Source: Streptomyces sp. NBC_01314 | GTDB taxonomy: Bacteria; Actinomycetota; Actinomycetes; Streptomycetales; Streptomycetaceae | Direction of reading: 5' to 3' | DNA length: 64,000 bases | Assembly (NCBI RefSeq): GCF_041435215.1 | Contig: NZ_CP108394.1 | Span: 4,402,001-4,466,000 of the forward strand | Part shown: one piece after another, positions 1 to 7,460 of the stretch | How the letters are laid out: every line of letters starts with the position of its first letter | How positions within the stretch are numbered: position 1 is the stretch's first letter | Notes under the pieces: model-generated | Database searches by the model: none | What the model saw: only the letters and a program-made list of their open reading frames with translations | Told to the model about the DNA's origin: nothing | Translations under genes and position numbers: made by a program

Positions 1-10
1 TCTGGTGACC

Positions 11-33
11 ACACTGCACCACGCCACTGACAA
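11..33 (-). promoter_or_regulatory. Divergent PafBC-type promoter motif facing out of the window
   Basis: On the minus strand TTGTCAGTG is followed after exactly 8 nt by CAGTGT. The actinobacterial RecA-independent damage promoter (PafBC target) is TTGTCRGTG-N8-TAnnnT, so the upper element is perfect and the -10 has one mismatch (C for the first T). It mirrors the plus-strand copy at 72-94; together they form an 11-bp perfect inverted repeat (24-34 and 71-81). It would drive a gene left of position 1 that is not visible here. Confidence 0.5.
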
Positions 34-71
34 TCCAGTCTGACCTGCGGAAATTGGATCGCGCAAGCCAA

Positions 72-94
72 TTGTCAGTGGTGGGATCTACCTT
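72..94 (+). promoter_or_regulatory. PafBC-type DNA-damage promoter of the SWIM gene
   Basis: TTGTCAGTG at 72-80, an 8-nt spacer and TACCTT at 89-94 match the RecA-independent promoter consensus TTGTCRGTG-N8-TAnnnT at every defined base. The ATG at 101 lies 6 nt after the -10, so the transcript is predicted to be leaderless. PafBC control is inferred from the motif only. Confidence 0.7.
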
Positions 95-100
95 CAGAAC

Positions 101-1477
101 ATGACTCAGCAGGGGGTGCGCTGGACGGCTGAGCAGGTGCTGGCATTGGCACCTGACGCAGCGTCGCGCAAAGCCGGAAGCAAACTCGCCGCGGCCGGGC
201 CGTGGTCGGGTGCTGGCAGTTCGGACGAGGGGACGGTGTGGGGACTGTGCAAAGGAAGTGGCAGCAAGCCGTATCAGACGATCATCGACGTGGCGGACTC
301 CACCGGGCCCGCGTACAAGTGCGGTTGTCCGAGCAGGAAGTTCCCGTGCAAGCACGCGCTGGGGCTGCTCCTGCTCTGGGCGGGCGACGACGCCGCGGTG
401 CCGACCGGACAGGCTCCGGACTGGGCGCAGCAGTGGCTGTCAGGCCGCCGCACGCGCGCAGCGGAGAGGACGACGAGGACGGACGCGGCATCTGGGGCCA
501 CGTCCGCTGACCCCGAGGCGGCGCGTCGCCGGGCGGAGCGGCGCGCCGACCGGATCACCGCGGGCGCGGCAGAGCTCGAACAGCGCCTGACCGACCTGTT
601 CCGCGGCGGCCTGGCCGCCGCGGAACAGGCGGGGTACGGGCTGTGGGAGGAGACGGCGGCCCGCATGGTCGACGCCCAGGCCCCCGGACTGGCGGCGCGG
701 GTAAGGGAATTGGGCGCGATACCGGGCTCGGGCCCCGGCTGGCCGGTCCGCCTCCTGGAGGAGTGCGCGCTTCTCCATCTCCTCGACCAGGGCTGGCTGC
801 GCCGCGATCACCTCCCGGACGGCCTCGCGGCCACGGTTCGTTCCCGGATCGGCCTGCCCGGCTCCCCGGACAGCCCACCGGTCCGCGACCGCTGGCTCAC
901 CCTCGCCCAGTACGACACGTCCGACGCCCATCTCACCACCCGCCGCATCTGGCTGCACGGCACCGAGTCGGGCCGTACGGCGCTGCTCCTCTCCTACGGG
1001 GCCGCAGGCCGCGCGCCCGAGCTGTCGCTGCCGGTCGGGCTGGCTTTCGAAGCCAAGGTGTCGGCCCACCCGGGCGCGGGTCAGCTACGCGCGGCTCTGG
1101 GCGAGCGCTTCACCGCGCCCGAGCCCACCGCCGTACGACCGCCGGGGATCACTCCGTCCGAAGCGGCGGCCCGTTACGGCGCGGCCCTCCAGGACGACCC
1201 CTGGCTGGACTCCGTCCCGGTCACCCTCACCCGTGTCGTCCCCTGCCCGGACGGCGACTCCTGGCAACTGGCCGACGCCGACGGCGACCTCGCGCTCCCC
1301 CTCACCCCGTCCGCGCGCTCCCGCCCCGGCCTGTGGCGTCTCATGGCCCTCTCCGGCGGCACACCCGTCACGGTCTTCGGCGAGTGCGGCCACCGGGGCT
1401 TCACACCGCTGACGGCGTGGGCTGATGAGCCACAGGGTGTGCGGGGACCGGCCGGGCAGGCGGTGACGCTGTGGTGA
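101..1477 (+). CDS. SWIM zinc finger domain protein
   Basis: 458-residue cytosolic protein with a SWIM-type zinc-binding motif near residues 73-85 (Cys-x-Cys, then CKH), a fold that usually binds DNA or protein partners. The rest is Ala/Arg-rich and helical, with no recognisable catalytic motif. The ATG at 101 is the first in-frame start, lies 6 nt behind a strong -10 and has no Shine-Dalgarno sequence, consistent with leaderless translation. The DUF5691 gene follows 80 bp later on the same strand. In other actinobacteria such SWIM and DUF5691 genes sit beside MoxR AAA ATPase, DUF5682 and VWA-domain genes; those would lie left of the window. The DNA-damage-type promoter suggests induction under genotoxic stress. 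The family assignment is firm; the molecular role is unknown. Confidence 0.85.
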   Translation: MTQQGVRWTAEQVLALAPDAASRKAGSKLAAAGPWSGAGSSDEGTVWGLCKGSGSKPYQTIIDVADSTGPAYKCGCPSRKFPCKHALGLLLLWAGDDAAVPTGQAPDWAQQWLSGRRTRAAERTTRTDAASGATSADPEAARRRAERRADRITAGAAELEQRLTDLFRGGLAAAEQAGYGLWEETAARMVDAQAPGLAARVRELGAIPGSGPGWPVRLLEECALLHLLDQGWLRRDHLPDGLAATVRSRIGLPGSPDSPPVRDRWLTLAQYDTSDAHLTTRRIWLHGTESGRTALLLSYGAAGRAPELSLPVGLAFEAKVSAHPGAGQLRAALGERFTAPEPTAVRPPGITPSEAAARYGAALQDDPWLDSVPVTLTRVVPCPDGDSWQLADADGDLALPLTPSARSRPGLWRLMALSGGTPVTVFGECGHRGFTPLTAWADEPQGVRGPAGQAVTLW

Positions 1478-1557
1478 GGAGAGACGGCGGCCGGCGAGGC
1501 GGCTCCTGGAGCGGCGGTTCGTCACCCGCGATCGTCCCTGAACGGAAGGAACCCCGC

Positions 1558-3228
1558 GTGACCAGTACTTCAGGCACTTCATCCGCTACGGCGGCCACGT
1601 CGGGCCTCTCCTGGGAGGAGCTGGTCACGACCGCGTTGCTCGGGACGGATCGTCGTACGCCGGCCGGTCCGGTGCCGGGCCGGGAGGCGCCCGTGACGTT
1701 GCTGGACGCGGCGGCCGCGGAGACCGTACGGCGCAGGGCGGGGATTCGGCCGGTGCGGGCGGTGGCGCGGCCGGAGCCGGTGGCGCCGGACCGGCGTGCG
1801 ATGCTGCCGCCCGCCGCGAGGCGGAGACTGACGACGTTGCTGGCCGACCGGCCCGGCACCGGTGGAGGGCGCCGGGGCACAGCGCCCGATCTGATGGAAC
1901 TGCTGCCCCAGTGGCTGGCGTTGGCCAACGCACACGGTTACGCGGCGCCCCCGGAGGTCCTGCCCGCACTGCTGGACGCGGCGCGTGGCCGTACCGATCT
2001 GCGTCCCGCCGTCCTGGCCTTCGCGGGCGCCCGTGCGCTGTGGCTGGCCCGGCTGAACACGGACTGGCGTTTCGCGCTGCGTGCCGCGCCCGGCGGTGGC
2101 GCGGCCCTGCCCGGTCCGGACGATCCCGAGCGGGTCCAGCGGCTCTGGCGGGAGGGCCTGTTCGCGGAGCGTGTCGCACTGCTCACGGCGATACGGGCCC
2201 GGGATGCCGCCTCGGCACGCGAGTTGCTGTCAGCCACGTGGTCGACGGAGCGGGCCGAGGACCGGCTCATGTTCCTCGACACGCTCCGCACGGGGCTGGA
2301 GGCGGCGGACGAACCCTTCCTGGAGGCGGCGTTGGCCGATCGCAGCCGGAATGTGCGGGCCACGGCGGCGGAGTTGCTGTCCGCCCTGCCCAACTCGGCG
2401 CTCGCGGGGCGGATGGCGAAGCGGGCGACCGCGTGTGTGGCCGTCGACCGCCCCGGCGGCACGTCGACGGCTGCCGGAACACCCACGCTCGTGGTCGAGG
2501 CCCCGCCCGAGTGCGACCCCGGCATGGAGCGCGACGGTGTGCTGCCCAAGGCCCCGGCCGGGCGGGGCGAACGGTCGTGGTGGCTGGGCCAGTTGGTGGA
2601 GGCGGCGCCGCTCGGGGCGTGGTCGCGGCGGTTCGGGGGGCGTACGCCGCAGGAGATCGTGGCGCTGCCGGTCGCGGACGACTGGCAGGGTGAGCTGCAC
2701 GGGGCGTGGTGTCGGGCGGCCGTGCGGCAGCGGGATCCCGAGTGGTCACGGGCGTTGCTGGGGGCACCCTCCATACCGGAGGCCGGCGGGCCGGGGGCCG
2801 TGTCGCTGGCCGAGCGGGCGAAGCTGCTGGCGACGTTGGGTGGCGGGGACCGGGCCGAGTGGGTGGCGGGGTTCATCGCCACGCACGGACTCTCGGAGGC
2901 GTTTCAGCTGCTCGGGGTGTGCGCGGTGCCGTGGGCTCCGCCGCTGGGGCGGGCCGTGGTGGACGCGCTCAACATCGCTCGGGACGCGGGGAGTTATCCA
3001 TGGAGTTTCAGTGGGGTGATGGGGCTGGCCGAGCGGTGTCTGGACCCTGCGGAGGCGGTGCGGCTCCAGCCGCTCACGGCGACGCCGGAGGACATGGAGG
3101 ACTCGGCGCCGGGGGCCGGGGGGTACTGGGCCGAGGCGTTTCAGCGGCTCGCAACGACCTTGCGGCTGCGGGCGGCTATGCGCGGCGAGCTGGAACCGCC
3201 GGGGGCGGCGCCACCGGAGGCCGCGTGA
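1558..3228 (+). CDS. DUF5691 family protein
   Basis: 556-residue protein with the N-terminal signature of DUF5691 (WEELVTTALLGTDRR near residue 20) and a helical, HEAT-like repetitive build (for example the segment with RNVRATAAELLSALP). There is no signal peptide, TM helix or enzyme motif. The GTG at 1558 is chosen because it has a purine-rich site (GGAAGGAA) about 8 nt upstream; an upstream in-frame start at 1471 would overlap the SWIM gene and adds atypical sequence. It is probably co-transcribed with the SWIM gene. The family is associated with MoxR/VWA chaperone-like systems by gene neighbourhood; no biochemical function can be read from the sequence. Confidence 0.8.
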   Translation: MTSTSGTSSATAATSGLSWEELVTTALLGTDRRTPAGPVPGREAPVTLLDAAAAETVRRRAGIRPVRAVARPEPVAPDRRAMLPPAARRRLTTLLADRPGTGGGRRGTAPDLMELLPQWLALANAHGYAAPPEVLPALLDAARGRTDLRPAVLAFAGARALWLARLNTDWRFALRAAPGGGAALPGPDDPERVQRLWREGLFAERVALLTAIRARDAASARELLSATWSTERAEDRLMFLDTLRTGLEAADEPFLEAALADRSRNVRATAAELLSALPNSALAGRMAKRATACVAVDRPGGTSTAAGTPTLVVEAPPECDPGMERDGVLPKAPAGRGERSWWLGQLVEAAPLGAWSRRFGGRTPQEIVALPVADDWQGELHGAWCRAAVRQRDPEWSRALLGAPSIPEAGGPGAVSLAERAKLLATLGGGDRAEWVAGFIATHGLSEAFQLLGVCAVPWAPPLGRAVVDALNIARDAGSYPWSFSGVMGLAERCLDPAEAVRLQPLTATPEDMEDSAPGAGGYWAEAFQRLATTLRLRAAMRGELEPPGAAPPEAA

Positions 3229-3414
3229 GACTCGGGGGGTTGGGGGTTCGGCGGCGAGTGCGGGTGCGTCGTGATCGCTCGCGCAGCTCCCCACGCGCCC
3301 GCAGCCGAACAACCCACCGAACCGCCCCCGAACACCCGGCGGGGTCCAGGGGCCGGGGTCGGGGGGCGGGGTCGGGGGGCGGCTGTCCCAGAACCCCGGC
3401 GCCAGGGAACCGGC

Positions 3415-3831
3415 CTACGCCCCCGCCGACTGCCGGACGTTCGCCCGCACCCACTCCACGATCGACGTCGTCGTCGCCCCCGGCGTGAAGATCGCGGCGA
3501 CTCCCTTGTCCTTGAGGGGCGCGATGTCCGCCTCGGGGATGATGCCGCCGCCGAAGACGAGGATGTCCTCGGCGTCGCGCTCCTTGAGGAGTTCGATGAC
3601 GGCGGCGAAGAGCGTGTTGTGGGCGCCGGAGAGGATCGAGAGGCCGATCGCGTCGGCGTCCTCCTGGATCGCGGTGCCGACGATCTGCTCGGGAGTCTGG
3701 TGGAGGCCGGTGTAGATGACCTCCATACCGGCATCGCGCAGCGCCCGCGCGATCACCTTGGCCCCGCGATCGTGGCCGTCGAGTCCCGGCTTGGCCACCA
3801 CCACGCGGATCGGACCGGCTGCCACACCCAT
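3415..3831 (-). CDS. icmB: Isobutyryl-CoA mutase small subunit (B12-binding)
   Basis: 138-residue stand-alone cobalamin-binding domain, the size of known IcmB. The B12 signature is present: LDGHDRG near the N-terminus (DxHxxG, His being the lower axial cobalt ligand), an SxL segment (LSILSG) and the GGG turn (VFGGGIIP). IcmB combines with the large subunit IcmA to interconvert isobutyryl-CoA and n-butyryl-CoA, feeding polyketide starter and extender pools; no icmA is present in this window. The start at 3831 is chosen because GGAGG lies 5 nt upstream; an ATG at 3843 precedes that site. The B12-binding half of another acyl-CoA mutase is the main alternative, but size and sequence fit IcmB best. 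Confidence 0.88.
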   Translation of the reverse strand: MGVAAGPIRVVVAKPGLDGHDRGAKVIARALRDAGMEVIYTGLHQTPEQIVGTAIQEDADAIGLSILSGAHNTLFAAVIELLKERDAEDILVFGGGIIPEADIAPLKDKGVAAIFTPGATTTSIVEWVRANVRQSAGA

Positions 3832-4474
3832 CACTGCCTCCATGAAACGACTACACCAACCCGTAACAGAACACAGCCACACATGTCGCGCGAATCGCGC
3901 AAACCACGCACATCACGGCTTCAGGCCCATAGAACACCTACCCACACCGCGCGCCGGGAAAGTGAACGACCGTTATCTCCAGCATCCCGTAACCGGCAGT
4001 TTCGCGGTGGAGAGCGAGGGGGAAATCACACGGTGGGACACGTTCGCCGCGCACTGCTCCCGGATTCCGCGGCTCACGCGTCGCGGGGACCGAGGTGATC
4101 ACGGAGGTGATCGCGGCATCCGGACTGTTTCCGGGTCGCCTGCCACAGGCCCTCGCGGTGTGCGCGCCACGGGGTAGCGTGCGCAAGGAGAGTCGTCGGA
4201 AGGACGCCGCACCGACCCACCGCCGAGGGAGACCGCGGCGACGGGACGGATCGGCACCGCGGACGGCAGAGGGCAGGGCAGCGGGGAGTCAGGAGTGCCG
4301 AACCCCCGTCGCGCGATCGGCGCCTCACGCGTCGTACACGCATCGCACGTCACGCACGCCACGCGCATCGCGTCACGTCGCATCGCACCCGCCGTCCGCC
4401 GTCGCATCCGCGGCTCGCCACTAGGGCACACGGGGGACAGAGGCGTCCACCCGTCTGCCGACGGGAGGTCGGGC
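3832..4474. other. Intergenic region between icmB and lipase
   Basis: 643 bp separating divergent genes, so it should hold promoters for both. No convincing gene is seen. The part at about 4330-4420 is low-complexity DNA built from CACGCATCG-like words without a regular period. Confidence 0.5.
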
Positions 4475-5335
4475 ATGAAGGTCACCAGGGCGGTCACGCC
4501 CCTTCTTCCGCTCTGTGAGCGGCTCCTGCCCACCAGCCTGGCAGGCCTTTCCGTGGCCCTACTCAAGGCGACGGCGCTGGAGTTGGCGATCCTCGCCGGG
4601 CATCTGCTGCTCTATCCGTCCGGAATGACCCAGGAGCGCCGGATCACCCCCCCGCTCCCCCCGGCCGACGCCCCCAGGCTCCCCACCGAGCAGAAGCCCC
4701 CGGTCGTCCTGCTGCACGGCTTCATCGACAACCGCTCGGTCTTCGTCCTGCTGCGCCGCTTTCTGGCGCAGCACGGCGGTCAGCACATCGAGTCGCTCAA
4801 CTACTCGCCCCTCACCTGTGACATCCGCGCCGCCGCCGAGCTCCTCGGACGGCACATCGAGGACATCTGCGAGCGCACGGGCCAGGAGCAGGTGGACGTC
4901 GTCGGCCACAGCCTCGGCGGACTGATAGCGCGGTACTACGTGCAGCGGCTCGGCGGTGACCAGCGTGTCCGTACGCTCGTCACGCTCGGCACCCCGCACG
5001 GCGGCACCCGGGCCGTGCCACTGGCGGACGCGCACCCGATCGTCCGCCAGATGCGGCCGGGTTCGAAGGTGCTGGAGGAACTGCGGGAGCCGGCACCGGG
5101 CTGCCGCACGCACTTCGTGGCGTTCTGGAGCGACCTCGACCACGTGATGGATCCGCCGGAGACCGCCTGCGTCGACCACCCGGACCTGATGGCACAGAAC
5201 ATCCGGGTCACAGGTATCGGCCACCTCGCCCTGCCCGTGCACCCCGCCGTCGCCACCGGAATACGCGAGGCCCTCGACACCCCGCGGACAGGGGCACGCG
5301 CCGCCGCCCGCCCCGGCGGCCTGACCGTGGCGTGA
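4475..5335 (+). CDS. Triacylglycerol lipase / esterase, alpha/beta hydrolase
   Basis: 286-residue alpha/beta hydrolase. It shows the oxyanion-hole segment VVLLHGF, the nucleophile elbow GHSLGG (catalytic Ser) and a C-terminal GIGHLALPVHP carrying the likely catalytic His. The N-terminal 45 residues contain a hydrophobic stretch (LAGLSVALLKATALELAILAG) that may act as signal anchor, so an envelope location is plausible. The ATG at 4475 is chosen because GGGAGG lies 6 nt upstream; longer in-frame starts add an Arg/His-rich, low-complexity extension. It is a single gene with intergenic DNA on both sides. The substrate is unknown; lipids or short-chain esters are typical of the family. Confidence 0.85.
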   Translation: MKVTRAVTPLLPLCERLLPTSLAGLSVALLKATALELAILAGHLLLYPSGMTQERRITPPLPPADAPRLPTEQKPPVVLLHGFIDNRSVFVLLRRFLAQHGGQHIESLNYSPLTCDIRAAAELLGRHIEDICERTGQEQVDVVGHSLGGLIARYYVQRLGGDQRVRTLVTLGTPHGGTRAVPLADAHPIVRQMRPGSKVLEELREPAPGCRTHFVAFWSDLDHVMDPPETACVDHPDLMAQNIRVTGIGHLALPVHPAVATGIREALDTPRTGARAAARPGGLTVA

Positions 5336-5734
5336 GCCCGCGACCGCCGACGACAGCCCAGTGACGCTCGCCACAGGGGGCGAAACCAGGACGTAAGGCG
5401 GTAAACGCGGCGCACACCCATGCGCCCCCGTCACGCACCCGGCTCGCGACACCCTCCCGACGGCGACAACGCGCCCCACCCCCGGCATGCCATCACCCCG
5501 CGAAAACGACTCACCCCTGCCGGCGCGGGCGTCCCACAACCCCCACACAGCGGCCCACTATCGAACAACCTTCGAACGCAAGGCCAAAGTCGTACCCACA
5601 GACCGCCGAAAGACGCTCGAATGCCCGTTTCCTGCGCGCGTGAAACCCGTTGAAGATTGTCGCGCCCGCATACCGCCGGGTACAGTCACCGCACTGCTCT
5701 GCCAGCCCCTGTCGTCGAGGCGAAAGAGAAGTTG
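5336..5734. other. Intergenic region upstream of the M23 peptidase gene
   Basis: 399 bp without a supported gene. It contains two direct TCGAAC words (5561-5566 and 5572-5577) and should hold the promoter of the downstream peptidase gene. No riboswitch fold was recognised, in contrast to the NlpC/P60 gene at 10395. Confidence 0.4.
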
Positions 5735-7348
5735 GTGAACGATCGTCACCCGTCGGGGACCGCAACACCCCCGGCTCCGGCTTCCGAAGCCGACCCGGCG
5801 CACTACGCGTCGTACGGCCACCAGGAAGCCACCCATGGTGACTTCACCACGTACGGCGATTATCCCGCCACCGGTTTCGACTCCGGCACCGGCGCCCACG
5901 CCGCCACCGGAACCTTCGCGACCGACCCCCTCTTCGGCGACCTGCCGGGTAATGACGCCGGCACCGGCTCCTACGACGCCTCGCAGTGGTCGACGGGCAG
6001 CCACCAGACGCTGAACTACGACCCGTACGCCGCGCAGCACCAGGCCGCGTACGACACGGGCAGTTACGAAACGACGTCCTGGTCGGCCGGTTACGAACAC
6101 CTCTCCCAGGTCCCGACGCAGTCGACGGGCTCCGACGCGAGCGGACAGTGGGACGCGAGCGGGTGGCTGCAGGCCGAACAGGCCGACGAGGCACGCCAGT
6201 CGGGGCAGTCCGACCAGACCCAGCAGTGGGTCGGCACCCAGCACTTCGAAACGGGCGCGTTCGACGCCACGCAGTGGAACAGCGACGGCACCCCCGTCGG
6301 CGACGAGCACGGTGGCTCCGCCGGGGACTCGTACGAACACGGCGGCAGCGCCCACGAGTCCTACGACTCCCACGAGCATCCGCAGACCGTGGTGGTGAAC
6401 CTCTCCGCGGCCGAGGCCTCGGACTTCCACCAGCAGGCGACGGCCACCTTCGAGCAGATCGCCCCGTACGACCAGGACGAACACCTCCCCTCGGACGGCG
6501 AGTTCGAGACCGACGGCGCGGACCGCGCGGCGCTCCTCGACGGCGAGGAGGAGGCCACTCCGGCGGCCACCGGGAGCACGAGCCCCGGTCGGGCGGCCAC
6601 CCGTGCGGCCTCGCGGTCGCGTCGGAAGGCTCCGGCCAAACGTTCCGCCCTGCTGACCGTGGCCGTTCCGTCGGCCTGCGTCATGGGTGTCGCGGGCATC
6701 GCCGCGGCCTCGGTCGGCGCCACGTCGGACGACACGGAGACGACGGCGTCGGTCAAGTCGGACGCCACCGCCGTGAAGCCGTCCACCGCCAACAACCAGC
6801 TCGACACCCAGTTGGAGAGCCTCTCCGCCGAGGCGGACGACTTCGCCGACCGGGCGAGCCGGACGCAGGAGCGCATCGACCTCAAGGCCCAGCAGGAGCT
6901 GGAGCAGAAGAAGGCGGCGGCCGAGGCGGCCCGCAAGGAGCGACTGCGGCCGAAGTTCGCGCTGCCGGTCGCCAGGCACGGACTCAGCGCGTACTACGGG
7001 CAGTCCGGCGTCAACTGGATGTCCCTGCACACCGGCATAGACTTCCCGGTCTCGTACGGCACCACGGTGATGGCGGCGACCGACGGCACCGTGCGCACGC
7101 AGTGGAACCCCGCCTACGGCAACATGGTCATCGTGACCGCCAAGGACGGCACCGAGACCTGGTACTGCCACCTCTCCACGTACAAGGTCGCCTCCGGTAC
7201 GACCGTCCAGGCCGGCGACACCATCGCCTTCTCCGGCAACTCGGGCAACTCGACCGGCCCGCACCTGCACTTCGAGGTCCACCCGGCGGGCGGCTCCGCC
7301 ATCGACCCCCTGCCGTGGCTGCGCAGCCACGGGCTGGACCCGACGTAG
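5735..7348 (+). CDS. Membrane-anchored M23 (LytM) family metallopeptidase
   Basis: 537 residues. About 300 N-terminal residues are low-complexity (rich in Gly, Ser, Thr, Gln, Tyr, Asp and His) with no signal peptide; a basic stretch (RSRRKAPAKR) then precedes one TM helix at about 304-326. After it come a coiled coil (about 350-400) and an M23 domain with HTGID near His432 and HLHFEV (His510, His512), the zinc ligands. The topology is therefore a type II protein with a cytosolic disordered tail and an extracellular peptidoglycan endopeptidase. The GTG at 5735 is taken as start because it follows a purine-rich AAAGAGAAG; an in-frame start at 5657 is possible. It converges with pcrA through a shared terminator. 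Confidence 0.88.
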   Translation: MNDRHPSGTATPPAPASEADPAHYASYGHQEATHGDFTTYGDYPATGFDSGTGAHAATGTFATDPLFGDLPGNDAGTGSYDASQWSTGSHQTLNYDPYAAQHQAAYDTGSYETTSWSAGYEHLSQVPTQSTGSDASGQWDASGWLQAEQADEARQSGQSDQTQQWVGTQHFETGAFDATQWNSDGTPVGDEHGGSAGDSYEHGGSAHESYDSHEHPQTVVVNLSAAEASDFHQQATATFEQIAPYDQDEHLPSDGEFETDGADRAALLDGEEEATPAATGSTSPGRAATRAASRSRRKAPAKRSALLTVAVPSACVMGVAGIAAASVGATSDDTETTASVKSDATAVKPSTANNQLDTQLESLSAEADDFADRASRTQERIDLKAQQELEQKKAAAEAARKERLRPKFALPVARHGLSAYYGQSGVNWMSLHTGIDFPVSYGTTVMAATDGTVRTQWNPAYGNMVIVTAKDGTETWYCHLSTYKVASGTTVQAGDTIAFSGNSGNSTGPHLHFEVHPAGGSAIDPLPWLRSHGLDPT

Positions 7349-7392
7349 CCGACGCCGCGACGCCTCCCGTCGCGGACACGGAGAACGAAGAC

Positions 7393-7417
7393 CGGGCCCC
7401 TGCCGAGCAGGGGCCCG
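7393..7417. terminator. Bidirectional terminator hairpin
   Basis: 11-bp perfect GC-rich stem (CGGGCCCCTGC / GCAGGGGCCCG) with a 3-nt loop between the convergent M23 gene and pcrA. Confidence 0.75.
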
Positions 7418-7460
7418 ATTCCGTCTCACCGCGGCCGGAACGCTCGCCGCGCAGGGCTCG

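Noticed and set aside
4330..4420. CACGCATCG-type repeats that could suggest a CRISPR or iteron array
   Set aside because: No fixed period and no spacers; it is low-complexity GC-rich DNA.
5561..5577. Possible LexA/SOS box upstream of the M23 gene
   Set aside because: The TCGAAC words are direct repeats, not the required inverted repeat TCGAAC-N4-GTTCGA.
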